A stretch of 64,000 nt of DNA from Achromobacter sp. UMC46 (GCF_014170335.1 NZ_LZZS01000003.1:310001-374000); one strand, 5' to 3'. Positions 27,080-35,995 are shown, counted from the stretch's first letter. Notes: generated by a model from the sequence alone, not told the origin. Program-made: numbers and translations.

Positions 27080-27112
27080 AAAAAGGCCTTGCAACCCGCA
27101 AGGCCTTTTTTT
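27080..27112 (+). terminator. Intrinsic terminator after cstA-ybdD
   Basis: AAAAAGGCCTTGC and GCAAGGCCTTTTTTT form a 13-bp stem with a 5-base loop followed by a T-run. The A-run on the other side gives a weaker T-run on the minus strand, so it may also serve the convergent MFS gene. Confidence 0.9.
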
Positions 27113-27150
27113 AATCCGCGCCGCCTGCATTGCTCCCTGCATTGCTCTCT

Positions 27151-28329
27151 TTATTGCGCCGCCGTCCGCCGCCATTTCTCGGATGCCCATATCAGCGGCA
27201 CCGCGCCTAGCGCGCAGATGGCCATCACCATGAAGCCGCCGGGCGCGTAGCTGCGGTACAGCGCGCCGCCCAGCTGGATGCTGGCGAACATGAATACGCC
27301 ACCCGACAGCAGCGCGTACAGCGCGATCGCCGACGTCTTGCAGGCGGCGGGAACGTGGCGCGTGATGTACCACATGATGGCGGCGTTGTTGCCGGCCAGT
27401 GTGAAGCACTGCAGCAGCTGCAGCCCGGCGATCAGCACCGGGTCGGTCGTGGCGGACAGCCCCGCCCAGCGGATCGCCGACATCACCGCCGAGGCCAGGA
27501 TCAGCCATTGCGCGCCGGTCCGCGCCAGCACTTTGGGCGCCAGGAAGAAGAACAGCACTTCGCTGCCGACGCCCACCACCCACAGCAGCGAAATCAGCGA
27601 GGTCGACAGGCCGCTTGCAGTCCAATAGAGCGTGGAATACGAATAGAGGAAACCGTTGCTGGCCTGGACCAGCGACGCTGCCGCAATGCACATCACGAGC
27701 GGCCGGTCGCGCAGCACCGCCAGCATGGGCAGGCGCACGCGTTCGACGGGCGCCTCGTCGGCGGTGGGGCGCGCGGCCTGCGGCAGCAGCCGCACGCAGG
27801 CCAGGCAGGCGATGATCAGCAGAATCGACAGCCACATCACCCAATCGGTATCGAAGGTCTTGATCAGGTAGCCGCCGAGGACGGTGATGGTCGCAAAACC
27901 GAGCGACCCGCAGGCCCGCATGATCGTGTAGGAATTTCCCTGCCGCCGGCCGCTGGCGATCGCCATGCGGTCCATCAGCGGCAGCACGGCGGGAAATACC
28001 GCGTTCAGGAGCAGGGTGATTGCCAGCATCCAGCCTGGCGTCTGCGAAAACGGATAGCAGATGAACAGCACAAGGGACGCCGCCAGCGCCGAGGCGATCA
28101 GCGCGTGCGCGCGGCCGCTTTGGTCGGCCAGGTGCGCCACCACCGGCGTGGAGAATATCTTGGGCAGGAAGGAGGTGGCGACGATCAGCCCGATGACGGC
28201 GGGATCCACGCCGCGGCTGGCGAACCACAAGGGCAGGAAAGGGATGCTGACGCCCTGCAGGCCGTAATACAGGAAGTAGAACCCGTGCAACGCGATGGCG
28301 CCTTGCCTGGCGTCGGGATTGCCGCGCAT
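27151..28329 (-). CDS. MFS transporter (MFS_1_like / HcaT-like)
   Basis: This is a 392-residue transporter with about 12 membrane segments, of the branch with LacY-like/phenylpropionate permeases (FYFLYYGLQGVSIPFLPLWF at the N-terminus, then ATSFLPKIFSTPVVAHLADQ). The start MRGNPDARQG lies just before the first segment; upstream in-frame sequence reads as promoter. Convergent with cstA-ybdD and divergent from dps. The substrate cannot be read from the sequence. Confidence 0.88.
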   Translation of the reverse strand: MRGNPDARQGAIALHGFYFLYYGLQGVSIPFLPLWFASRGVDPAVIGLIVATSFLPKIFSTPVVAHLADQSGRAHALIASALAASLVLFICYPFSQTPGWMLAITLLLNAVFPAVLPLMDRMAIASGRRQGNSYTIMRACGSLGFATITVLGGYLIKTFDTDWVMWLSILLIIACLACVRLLPQAARPTADEAPVERVRLPMLAVLRDRPLVMCIAAASLVQASNGFLYSYSTLYWTASGLSTSLISLLWVVGVGSEVLFFFLAPKVLARTGAQWLILASAVMSAIRWAGLSATTDPVLIAGLQLLQCFTLAGNNAAIMWYITRHVPAACKTSAIALYALLSGGVFMFASIQLGGALYRSYAPGGFMVMAICALGAVPLIWASEKWRRTAAQ

Positions 28330-28500
28330 AGCGATGGTGTGAATCTGGCTGAGACGAAGGCGCGTAGCATACTCCTTCCCGATAGGCCCGGGATGCCCGC
28401 CATTGGCAAAGCCTCTTTGCGGGATTACCCTTGGGTATCGCGCACGGCATTGTCCGTGCCGCGACTGCGTACTTTCTATCATTCCTAGGAGCGGCATTTC

Positions 28501-29052
28501 ATGGCCAAGAAACTGAATGAGAAGACCACCAAGACGCTGAAAGAGCGGCGCAAACTTCCGCTGGCAACGCCTACCGACCTGGCGGCGGCGGCCACTCGCG
28601 ACATCTCCGCCGCGCTGAACCAGCTACTGGCCGACGTGTTCGCGCTGTATCTGAAAACCAAGAATTTCCACTGGCACGTAAGCGGGCCGCACTTCCGCGA
28701 TTACCACCTGCTGCTGGATGAGCAAGGCGATCAGCTGTTCGCCATGACCGACCCCATCGCGGAACGCATCCGCAAGATCGGCGGCACGACGCTGCGTTCG
28801 ATCGGGCACATTTCGCGCACGCAGCGGATCTCGGACAACGACGCCGACTACGTGCAACCGCTGGACATGCTGGCCGAGCTGCGTGAAGACAACAAGGTGC
28901 TGGCGGCGGCGCTGCGCGAAGCCCACAACATCACCGACGAACACCGCGACATCGCCAGCTCCAGCCTGATCGAGAACTGGATCGACGAAACCGAGCGGCG
29001 CACCTGGTTCCTGTTCGAAGCCAGCCGCCAGGGCGATTCGACGGGGCATTGA
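28501..29052 (+). CDS. dps: Dps-family ferritin-like DNA-protection protein
   Basis: This 183-residue Dps homologue has the inter-subunit ferroxidase ligands in FHWHVSGPHFRDYHLLLDEQ and DPIAERIRKIGG. A lysine-rich N-terminal tail (MAKKLNEKTTKTLKERRK) suits DNA binding. It would oxidise and store iron with peroxide and protect DNA in stationary phase or oxidative stress. GGAGCGGCATTTC precedes the ATG. Confidence 0.95.
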   Translation: MAKKLNEKTTKTLKERRKLPLATPTDLAAAATRDISAALNQLLADVFALYLKTKNFHWHVSGPHFRDYHLLLDEQGDQLFAMTDPIAERIRKIGGTTLRSIGHISRTQRISDNDADYVQPLDMLAELREDNKVLAAALREAHNITDEHRDIASSSLIENWIDETERRTWFLFEASRQGDSTGH

Positions 29053-29077
29053 TTCCGGTGCTATCCCGGCGGGAATG

Positions 29078-29111
29078 AAAAAACCGCCCAGGCCACGGCG
29101 GCTTGGGCGGT
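29078..29111 (-). terminator. Intrinsic terminator oriented on the minus strand, downstream of dps
   Basis: ACCGCCCA and TGGGCGGT, extended by GGCC/GGC inner pairs, form a stable stem. The T-run lies on the minus strand (six A residues on the plus strand before the stem), while on the plus strand GTTGCAT follows. It therefore terminates leftward transcription best, although dps on the plus strand is the only adjacent gene. Confidence 0.6.
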
Positions 29112-29206
29112 GTTGCATAGGCGAGGTTGGAAGGCTCAGAAATTCTCCAATCCCGATGCGCGGCTCATGCACAATCTGGATCTTTCGCATCCGGATATTG
29201 GAAACC

Positions 29207-29644
29207 ATGACCACACAAGCCCACGGCAAACTGGAAATCAGACGCTTGTCCCCGGCGGAATGGAGCGGCGCCTATCCCGTCATTGCTCAACTCCGATCGC
29301 TTGGCGAGGCGGAGTTCCTGGAGCGGGTGCGCCGGCAATCGCATTCTGGCTACGAGCTTGTTGCCGCCTTCCGGGATGGGACGATTATCGGCGTGCTGGG
29401 CATGCGGCCCGTCCACACGTTGGCGCGCGGGGCGCACCTGCATGTCGATGACCTGGTCGTAGACGCGTCGGTGCGGGGCAGTGGCGCGGGTCGTGCCCTG
29501 ATGGATTATGCCGAACGCGATGCGCGCGCTCGCGGCATGACCGCCGTGTTTCTTGACGCGCGGCCGGATGCCGTTCCCTTCTATGAGCGAGAGAACTATC
29601 TGCTGCATCCCGCGCCATCAATGAAAAAGGTCCTGGCGCCATAG
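29207..29644 (+). CDS. GNAT family N-acetyltransferase
   Basis: This is a 145-residue GNAT acetyltransferase. The acetyl-CoA binding motif A is readable as VDDLVVDASVRGSGAGRALM, with RGSGAG as the pyrophosphate loop, followed by DARPDAVPFYERENY. The start MTTQAHGKLEIRRLSP fits family N-termini; the upstream in-frame sequence runs back into the dps terminator. Acceptor unknown. Confidence 0.88.
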   Translation: MTTQAHGKLEIRRLSPAEWSGAYPVIAQLRSLGEAEFLERVRRQSHSGYELVAAFRDGTIIGVLGMRPVHTLARGAHLHVDDLVVDASVRGSGAGRALMDYAERDARARGMTAVFLDARPDAVPFYERENYLLHPAPSMKKVLAP

Positions 29645-29828
29645 CGGAGAGCCGGCGAGGTCTTGGCCGTGGCCTCGCGTGGCCGATGCATGTGCTTACA
29701 TAGATTCATCAGCGGCTAACAGTGAGTAGGGCATATTGCCTGCGCTGCGTAGGCGGCACGATCGCCGCGCGGCCCTTGCGGCAGGGCGGCGCGTAAACCT
29801 GATCCCTTTATTGCATTGGAGACCTGAA

Positions 29829-30209
29829 TTGCCGATTTTCAATCAAGCTAACGCCATCGTTTCCCGTCGCCGCAATGCCGTCCTGGTGGCTGCCGCCTTG
29901 ACGTTGAGCAGCAGCGCCGCCTTCGCGCAGCAGGCCGCGCCGGGGCAGATGCCGAGCATGGCGACGCTGAGCGGCCAGATGCACGCCGCCGCCGAGTATT
30001 GCAATGCCTACACGGCGGCGCAGCTCGATCAGATGAAGCAACAGCAAAAGACCGCGGCAAGCGCCCATGGCATGACGCCCGCGGATTTCGACACCGCCTT
30101 CTCGCAGTCGTACACCAAGACCAAAGGGCAGTTGGGCGCGCTGAGCGCGGCCGACAAGGAAAAGACCTGCGCGCAACTCAAGGCCATGTCGGCGGCCGGG
30201 GCGAAGTAA
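29829..30209 (+). CDS. Small secreted protein of unknown function, TTG start
   Basis: This 126-residue protein has a signal peptide (VLVAAALTLSSSAAFAQQ) and a mature part rich in Ala, Gln and Lys. Two cysteines frame the mature domain (AAEYCNAY and EKTCAQLK) and could form a disulfide. I choose TTG because GGAGA lies seven to eleven bases upstream and it leaves a clean signal peptide; no ATG fits. Layout resembles the DUF2501 protein encoded near 43 kb. No recognised family. Confidence 0.7.
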   Translation: MPIFNQANAIVSRRRNAVLVAAALTLSSSAAFAQQAAPGQMPSMATLSGQMHAAAEYCNAYTAAQLDQMKQQQKTAASAHGMTPADFDTAFSQSYTKTKGQLGALSAADKEKTCAQLKAMSAAGAK

Positions 30210-30262
30210 CGGGGGGCAGGGTGACTACCTCGGAGTGAGGGGCACCCGTCGTTCAACAATCC

Positions 30263-30307
30263 TTGACGTGGAATGCCAGTTCTCGTACGATTTTTTAACC
30301 GATCGGT
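30263..30307 (+). promoter_or_regulatory. Promoter with TetR-type operator before the SDR-SMR-TetR unit
   Basis: TTGACG and TACGAT are 17 bases apart, a good sigma-70 match. The perfect palindrome ACCGATCGGT follows at 30298-30307, i.e. at the expected transcription start. The third gene of the unit encodes a TetR regulator, so negative autoregulation through this site is the simplest reading. Confidence 0.65.
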
Positions 30308-30325
30308 ATAAAAGGAACTGTCGAT

Positions 30326-31063
30326 ATGGAATTCCAAGGCAAGGCTGCCCTCGTAACCGGGGGCACGCGTGGTATTGGCGCGGCCATCGTCCGGCGGCTG
30401 GCCCAACAGGGGGCTGATGTTGCATTCACCTATGCGAAATCGGATCAGGCGGCAAAAGACCTCGTCCACGAACTGGCTGCAACCGGTGGCAAGGTCCTGG
30501 CCATCAAGGCGGATAGCCGCGACCTGGCCGCCGTCCGGGCGGCGGTAGCGCAGACCGCCACGGAACTGGGCAGACTGGACATACTCGTCAATAGCGCCGG
30601 TGTGTTCCCCGCCGGCCCGATCGAGGACACCACGCTCCAAGAAATCAACGATACCTTGGCGATCCACGCGGGGGCGGTCTTCGTGGCATCGCAGGCCGCG
30701 CTTTCCTACATGGGTTCCGGCGGCCGCATCATCTCCATCGGCTCCTGCTTTGCTCAGCGGGTGCCGTATGGGGGGGTGACACTTTATGCGATGAGCAAAT
30801 CAGCACTTATCGGGTTCACCAAGGGTCTCGCGCGCGAGGTTGGCGAGCGTGGCATCACGGTCAACATTGTCGATCCGGGATCGACCGACACGGATATGAA
30901 TCCCGCCGATGGCCCGACCGTATCCGCGGAATTGGAGCTGATGGCGATCAAGCGCTATGCGCAGGCAGAGGAAATCGCGGCCGCGGTCGGGTATCTGGCG
31001 GGACCAGAGAGCCGATTCGTCACCGGCGCATCGCTCGCCATCGATGGCGGCTTCACGGCGTAG
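30326..31063 (+). CDS. Short-chain dehydrogenase/reductase
   Basis: This is a 245-residue classical SDR. Cofactor motif TGGTRGIGAA, NSAG, and catalytic Tyr/Lys in VTLYAMSKSALIGF are intact; the C-terminal ASLAIDGGFTA is typical. Substrate unknown. First gene of a unit with an SMR transporter and a TetR regulator, behind a TetR-type operator. Together this looks like an inducible response to a toxic organic compound. Confidence 0.92.
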   Translation: MEFQGKAALVTGGTRGIGAAIVRRLAQQGADVAFTYAKSDQAAKDLVHELAATGGKVLAIKADSRDLAAVRAAVAQTATELGRLDILVNSAGVFPAGPIEDTTLQEINDTLAIHAGAVFVASQAALSYMGSGGRIISIGSCFAQRVPYGGVTLYAMSKSALIGFTKGLAREVGERGITVNIVDPGSTDTDMNPADGPTVSAELELMAIKRYAQAEEIAAAVGYLAGPESRFVTGASLAIDGGFTA

Positions 31064-31129
31064 CGTCGCCATCAGGGGCCGTGAGCCGCGATTGACACCA
31101 TCGCAGTTAAAAGTGAGAGGGGATTCCAG

Positions 31130-31447
31130 ATGGCGTGGGCACTGTTGGTTCTGGCTGGCGCACTTGAAGTCGTTTGGGCATTGGCGCTTAAACAGGCAGA
31201 CGGATTGACGAGGTTTTGGCCGAGCTTGATCGGTATCAGTGTTGCCATGCTGAGCCTTGTTCTGCTCGGGTTGGCGCTGAAGGATCTGCCGGTGGGCACC
31301 GCGTATGCAATTTGGGTGGGGATCGGCGCGTTCGGCGTGGCGGTCTTCGGAACGCTGGTGCTTGGCGAGCACATGTCATCGGCCAAGCTATTGTTTCTAG
31401 GGCTGATTGGGGTTGGCGTGGCGGGTCTGCGGATGATCGAATCGTGA
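31130..31447 (+). CDS. SMR family efflux protein, SugE/Gdx type
   Basis: This 105-residue small multidrug resistance protein has four membrane helices. The conserved membrane Glu is at position 13 (LAGALEVVWALALK). The stretch GLTRFWPSLIGISVAM is typical of the SugE/Gdx branch, which exports guanidinium and some quaternary ammonium compounds. The following TetR gene overlaps by GTGA. No guanidine riboswitch is evident upstream; control by TetR is more likely. Confidence 0.9.
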   Translation: MAWALLVLAGALEVVWALALKQADGLTRFWPSLIGISVAMLSLVLLGLALKDLPVGTAYAIWVGIGAFGVAVFGTLVLGEHMSSAKLLFLGLIGVGVAGLRMIES

Positions 31448-32073
31448 ATGCCGGCAGCAAACCCAAAGCAGAGCCTGCCCCGAAAATCGGGCGTCCAAGG
31501 GCATTTGACAGGGACTCGGCATTGCTTGCCGCCATGCGAACCTTCTGGGCGCAGGGTTATGAGGGCACATCGATCCAGGATCTCGTCGGCGCCATGGGCG
31601 TCAACAAGCCTAGCCTCTATTCGACCTTTGGCTGCAAGGAGGAGATTTTCCGGGAGGCGGTCGAACTCTACGACCGCGTCGAGGGGCAAGCAACGTCACG
31701 AAGTCTCAGCGAAGCCCGCACGTCCCGCGAGGCAGTCGAGACCATGCTGCGATCGAACGCACGAGGCTATGCCGTCGACGAGGGGCCGCGCGGTTGCATG
31801 ATCGTGTTGTCGTCGCTGCTTGGCGCGCCCGAGAACGAGGGCGTGCGTGCGTTCCTTGCCGACAACCGGTTGGACGGAGAAGCGATGCTGAGAGACCGCC
31901 TTGCGCAAGGCATTGCAGAAGGGGACCTGCCGTCTTCCGCCGACGTCGATCAGCTTGCCGCCTTTTACACCACCGTTCTTGAAGGGCTCTCCATCCAGGC
32001 CCGCGACGGCGCTTCCGAGCAGAAGCTCAACATGATCATCGATGCCGCCATGCTCGCCTGGCCGGCCGGTTAA
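31444..32073 (+). CDS. TetR family transcriptional regulator
   Basis: This is a 209-residue regulator with an N-terminal TetR helix-turn-helix (GYEGTSIQDLVGAMGVNKPS then LYSTFGCKEEIF, about residues 35-70) and a C-terminal ligand domain of the AcrR-like type. The GTG start overlaps the SMR stop codon. Likely represses its own SDR-SMR-TetR unit via the palindrome upstream of the SDR gene. Confidence 0.9.
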   Translation: MNAGSKPKAEPAPKIGRPRAFDRDSALLAAMRTFWAQGYEGTSIQDLVGAMGVNKPSLYSTFGCKEEIFREAVELYDRVEGQATSRSLSEARTSREAVETMLRSNARGYAVDEGPRGCMIVLSSLLGAPENEGVRAFLADNRLDGEAMLRDRLAQGIAEGDLPSSADVDQLAAFYTTVLEGLSIQARDGASEQKLNMIIDAAMLAWPAG

Positions 32074-32091
32074 CGTCCGGCTGCGCGGCGG

Positions 32092-32352
32092 CTATGGTTG
32101 CACGACCATCCAAGCGACGATCCGGCGCACGACGGGCAGCAAGAGAAGCAGGCTTGGAAATGCCACGATCCAGGAGGCCGCCCAGGCGTTGGGCCAATGG
32201 CCGACAAAATCAGGGCCCAAGCCGACGCTTGTGGCCGTTGCCACCGCCGAAACGATGGCCGACATGAAAACTGAAAGCACCAGCGGCATCAAGAACCGCG
32301 TATAGCCCTGAGGCAGTTTTCTCAGGATCGATGCGGGTGGGTTTTTAGGCAT
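32092..32352 (-). CDS. DUF2798 membrane protein
   Basis: This small protein (86 residues from the chosen start) has two hydrophobic helices (FLMPLVLSVFMSAIVSAVAT and AWAASWIVAFPSLLLLLPVV) and the family ending PVVRRIVAWMV. It begins two bases after the stop of the NmrA-like gene on the same strand, so the two form a unit. Function unknown. Confidence 0.8.
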   Translation of the reverse strand: MPKNPPASILRKLPQGYTRFLMPLVLSVFMSAIVSAVATATSVGLGPDFVGHWPNAWAASWIVAFPSLLLLLPVVRRIVAWMVVQP

Positions 32353-32353
32353 T

Positions 32354-33250
32354 TCAATCTTCCTTGCTGGCATTGGCTGATTGTTTTTCGGCGATCAGAT
32401 CCTTGACGTATTGGCGGAGCGAGCGCGGTTCCCGTCCAAGCGCGGCCCTTAGCGCAAGACTATTTCCCCCGAGCCCGTACGCCTGGTAGTGGTCGAGGAC
32501 TTTTGACAGCAGAAGCAGCTGATGGCCGCTGTATGGGAGGCGCGCATTCGCCACCCATTCGCTGAAATCAGGCTGCTGCGCCGCGATCGGAGATCCCAGC
32601 GCTTCCGACAAGGCCGCCACGATGTCCATCCGGCTGAACATGCCGGCGCACAGCTCCAACGTAGCGAAGGCCAGCCTGTCTTCGGTCAATGCCATTGCGG
32701 CAATTTCCGCGACATCCCGATAGTCCACGCGAGCGACTCTCGTGTCGTTGGGAAAGGGCTCGCCGAAGCAGGCGTGGTCCCGAATTGACGGCCAGGCCAG
32801 ACCAATGTTCTGCATGAAGTTGGCAGGGTGCAGGATCGTGTATTCCAGGCGGGACGAGTAAAGGGCCTCCTCTACCGGAATCTTGCTGGCGTGATTGGCC
32901 AGACGCGTGTTTGTTGGCTGGATGACCGATGAGAAGACGAATTTCCTTACGCCGTTCCGCTCCGCCGCTTCGACCAGGGCGACACCCATTGCCGCCTCGT
33001 CGGAGGCGAATGCGGGGCCGATATGGAAGACGCCGTCCACACGCTCCGTTGCCCTGGCAAGACTGTCGATATCACGGAGGTCTCCGATGGCGACCTCCGT
33101 CACGCCGAGGGAGCGGGCGACCGTAGCACGTGCCTCGTCACGCACCAGCGCCCGGACGGCGACGTTGCGGCGCTGCAATTCAGGGATTACCAAGCGCGCG
33201 AATTTGCCGGTGGCTCCTACGACTAGAACAATGGGTTGAGGGGATTGCAC
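32354..33250 (-). CDS. NmrA-like NAD(P)-binding protein
   Basis: This is a 298-residue atypical SDR with the nucleotide motif LVVGATGKFARLVIPELQRR at the N-terminus, like NmrA/QorB proteins that reduce quinones or sense NADP. I choose the GTG that has AAGGAGAA five bases upstream; an ATG 69 bases further up would lie in the divergent promoter. Divergent from a LysR gene that probably regulates it. Confidence 0.85.
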   Translation of the reverse strand: MQSPQPIVLVVGATGKFARLVIPELQRRNVAVRALVRDEARATVARSLGVTEVAIGDLRDIDSLARATERVDGVFHIGPAFASDEAAMGVALVEAAERNGVRKFVFSSVIQPTNTRLANHASKIPVEEALYSSRLEYTILHPANFMQNIGLAWPSIRDHACFGEPFPNDTRVARVDYRDVAEIAAMALTEDRLAFATLELCAGMFSRMDIVAALSEALGSPIAAQQPDFSEWVANARLPYSGHQLLLLSKVLDHYQAYGLGGNSLALRAALGREPRSLRQYVKDLIAEKQSANASKED

Positions 33251-33296
33251 TGGCTTCTCCTTGGTGTCGAGGCACGAATGAGAGCAGTGTAAATTC

Positions 33297-33309
33297 TCAC
33301 TATTAGTGA
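33297..33309. promoter_or_regulatory. T-N11-A palindrome in the NmrA/LysR divergent gap
   Basis: TCACTATTAGTGA has exact 6-bp arms and the T-N11-A spacing of LysR-type operators. It lies between the two divergent starts, about 55 bases before the LysR gene, so LysR binding is plausible. Confidence 0.5.
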
Positions 33310-33364
33310 AACAATCCATTAAGAATCATATTCTGAATCACGATATACGATATACGAGATAAAG

Positions 33365-34258
33365 ATGAGTCGGCTCGAAGATCTTGAAGCATTCATCCAT
33401 ATTGCTGAAACGGGAAGTCTGACGAAGGCTGCCCGCCGCCTTGAGCGCACGCTGCAGGCCGTCAGCCGTTCCCTTGCGGCGCTGGAAGAGGATGTGGGCG
33501 TTCAGCTTGTCCACCGCACCACGCGGCATTCCGCGCTTAGTGAAGCCGGCGAGACCTTCTTTCGTCGGGTGAAGCCGGCGCTGGAGGAAATAGGCGAGGC
33601 CCGGCTGGAGGTCGCCGACCGCCGTACGGCGCCGTCAGGCACCTTGCGCGTAGGGGCGCCGATACTGTTCGGTCCCGACTACCTGGTGCCCGTCATCGCG
33701 GAATACATGCGGGCGTATCCGCAGGTTGAAGTCGATCTGCAACTGACAGATTCTTTTGTCGACCTCTCCGGCGAAGGCCTTGACCTGGTCGTGCGGATCG
33801 CAGACCTGCCAGATTCCGGCCTGCAAGGGAAGCGGCTGGGGGCGCTGCGCAGGGTCGTATTCGGCGCGCCGTCCTACTTTGAACGACATGGCCGCCCCGC
33901 GCATCCTTCGGAATTGCGCCGGCACGCCTGCATCGTCAGGACGATCGACCAGCGTCCGAGTCAGTGGGCGTTTCAGATTGCCGGAAAGCCGCGCAATGTC
34001 GGGGTCCGCGGGGCGTTCCGCACCAATACGATGGCGGCGATTTACTCCGCCGTCAGCGCCGGACTCGGTATCGGCTATTCGCCAATGTGGCAGATCAGGC
34101 ACCTTTTGGAGTCGGGGCAGGTAGAAACCATTCTTGAGGATTTCGAGCCCAAGCCCGTGCCTATCCACGCACTCTGGCGGGAGAACAGGCTTCCGCCCGC
34201 CAAGGTGCGTGCTTTCGTCGATTGCCTGGCGACACGGTTAAAGCTCGATCACCTCTAA
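33365..34258 (+). CDS. LysR family transcriptional regulator
   Basis: This is a 297-residue LysR regulator with N-terminal helix-turn-helix (FIHIAETGSLTKAARRLERT, then LQAVSRSLAALEEDVGVQL) and a periplasmic-binding-protein-like effector domain. It belongs to the branch starting MSRLEDLEAF. The divergent NmrA-DUF2798 pair is its probable target. Confidence 0.93.
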   Translation: MSRLEDLEAFIHIAETGSLTKAARRLERTLQAVSRSLAALEEDVGVQLVHRTTRHSALSEAGETFFRRVKPALEEIGEARLEVADRRTAPSGTLRVGAPILFGPDYLVPVIAEYMRAYPQVEVDLQLTDSFVDLSGEGLDLVVRIADLPDSGLQGKRLGALRRVVFGAPSYFERHGRPAHPSELRRHACIVRTIDQRPSQWAFQIAGKPRNVGVRGAFRTNTMAAIYSAVSAGLGIGYSPMWQIRHLLESGQVETILEDFEPKPVPIHALWRENRLPPAKVRAFVDCLATRLKLDHL

Positions 34259-34296
34259 TCCTCGCGTTTCAGCGGTCCGCTGCCGGCCGGCTTCCA

Positions 34297-35448
34297 TTAG
34301 AGATTCCGCTCCGCGCGGTGACGGACCGCGTTGGCCAGATCGGCGATCGGTGCCAGCAATCCTCGATCGAACACCTCAGGTTCGTCACCCGCGCGTAGTC
34401 TTGCGGGCCAGTCGGCATGCGTGAGCGCGCCGCGGCCCAGCGAAACGAAGTCCGCTTCCTGCCTTGCCAGCATCCCGTCGGCCTGCATCGCATCATGCAG
34501 CGAACCGTTCGCCAGCACGGGCACCGAAACGTGTTGCCGCGCCAAGGCGGCAAGACTCGGGCCGGACGCGCCGAAGGCGGGGCGCCAGGCTTCGAATTCG
34601 GTCGTGTGCAGGTAGTCGATGGGCAGCGCGCCGAGCGTGCCGAATATCTGCGCGGCATCGGCGTGGCCGCCCGCCCACTTGTGCGTGAAGTCGTTGACCT
34701 TGCCTTGCGAGCTGCGCACGCCCACGATGAAATTCGCCGGCGTCGCCCGCCGGACGGCGTGGATGACTTCCGCCGTCAGGCGCAGGCGATTGTCCAGGCT
34801 GCCGCCGTAGCGGTCGTTGCGCAGGTTGGTGTGGGCAGTCAGGAACTGGTCCAGCAGGTACCCGTTGGCGCCGTGTATTTCGACGCCGTCGAATCCCGCC
34901 TCCTGCGCTCTGCGCGCGGCTTGCGCGAAACCTTCGATCGCTTCGGAGATGTCGTCGGCCGACATGGCTTCGGGCATCCGGTACGGACCTTCACCGCGAT
35001 AGAAGACCATTTGTCGGCCGGCGGGCAATACGGCCGACGGGCCCTTCGTCACGAGGCGATAGGGGTTCCCCTGCGACAGCGCGCCAGCGTGCATGAGTTG
35101 CGCGACGATGCGGCCGCCACGCGCATGCACCCGGTCCACCACGGCCCGCCACGCATCGCGCTGCGCGTCGTCGGCCAGGCCGGGCTGGAACAGGTAGCCC
35201 TGCGAAAAAGCCTTGTCCGTATAGATGCCTTCGGTGACCACCAGGCCGAAGCCGCCCGCCGCGAAGGCTTCGTAGTAGTCGGCCATCTGCGTCGTGGCGT
35301 GGCCATCCGCCGTGGCGCTGACGCGGGTCATGGGCGCCACGGCCAGGCGGTTGGACAGGGCAAGTCCGTGGCCCAGCCGTAGCGGCGTGAATAGCGTGGC
35401 GCGCGCCGTTTGCACGTCGCCTGCCGGACGATCAGCCAGCGTGTTCAT
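34297..35448 (-). CDS. Old yellow enzyme-family ene reductase
   Basis: This is a 383-residue FMN-dependent alkene reductase. FMN and substrate-binding motifs are visible: FTPLRLGHGLALSNRLAVAP, AQLMHAGALSQGNP and VEIHGANGYLLDQFLTAHTN followed by RNDRYGGSLDNR. Reduces electrophilic alkenes with NAD(P)H; exact substrate unknown. It starts one base after the stop codon of the RidA gene, so both form one unit. Confidence 0.93.
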   Translation of the reverse strand: MNTLADRPAGDVQTARATLFTPLRLGHGLALSNRLAVAPMTRVSATADGHATTQMADYYEAFAAGGFGLVVTEGIYTDKAFSQGYLFQPGLADDAQRDAWRAVVDRVHARGGRIVAQLMHAGALSQGNPYRLVTKGPSAVLPAGRQMVFYRGEGPYRMPEAMSADDISEAIEGFAQAARRAQEAGFDGVEIHGANGYLLDQFLTAHTNLRNDRYGGSLDNRLRLTAEVIHAVRRATPANFIVGVRSSQGKVNDFTHKWAGGHADAAQIFGTLGALPIDYLHTTEFEAWRPAFGASGPSLAALARQHVSVPVLANGSLHDAMQADGMLARQEADFVSLGRGALTHADWPARLRAGDEPEVFDRGLLAPIADLANAVRHRAERNL

Positions 35449-35449
35449 G

Positions 35450-35845
35450 TCAGCGGCCCTCCGGTTGGCGGACGGCCGCGATGGCTTCGATTTCGATCAT
35501 GGCGGCGGGGTCGTACAACGCCTTGATTTCCGCAATCGTGTCGGCCGGGTAGGGGGCCGAGAAGAAGCGGCGGCGCAGCGCCACCACGTCGTCGAAATGC
35601 CCCATGTCGGTCACGAAGATGGTGACCTTGATCACGTCCTTCAGGCTGGAGCCCCCGGCTTCCAGCGCACGGCGCAGATTGGAGAAGGCTTGCTCGCCTT
35701 GGGCAAGAAAACCGCCTTCGACGATCTTTCCGTCGTCGCTGGCGCCCGCTTGGCCAGAGATGAAGAGCAGGTCGTTGAACCGGATGCCCTGCGAGAGCAG
35801 GAAGGGCGCGTAATTGTCGGGCTGGGTGATGACACGTTGCAGCAT
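35450..35845 (-). CDS. RidA family protein
   Basis: This is a 131-residue Rid/YjgF homologue. The trimer-pocket residues are in SGIRFNDLLFISGQAG-like sequence (here QGIRFNDLLFISGQAG) and VTIFVTDMGHFDDV; the C-terminal MIEIEAIAAVR has the catalytic-type Glu. Canonical RidA deaminates reactive enamines/imines; divergent members have other roles. Co-encoded with an ene reductase and divergent from a LysR gene. Confidence 0.9.
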   Translation of the reverse strand: MLQRVITQPDNYAPFLLSQGIRFNDLLFISGQAGASDDGKIVEGGFLAQGEQAFSNLRRALEAGGSSLKDVIKVTIFVTDMGHFDDVVALRRRFFSAPYPADTIAEIKALYDPAAMIEIEAIAAVRQPEGR

Positions 35846-35995
35846 GGTGCGAATTCCTTCACTTATGGTGGGTAGGAGGATCAGGCGATGAATGGCCGAT
35901 CCGTACCGCTACTGTAGGAATTCGCGTTGCCTGTGACAAAGGTTCAATTGTCAGCTATAAGAAGAGAATTTCTCACCTATAGGCCACTGAGATTC

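Noticed and set aside
32354-33319. Longer NmrA-like start at an ATG 69 bases upstream
   Set aside because: It would cover the divergent promoter and a LysR-type palindrome, and the GTG has a strong ribosome site at the right distance.
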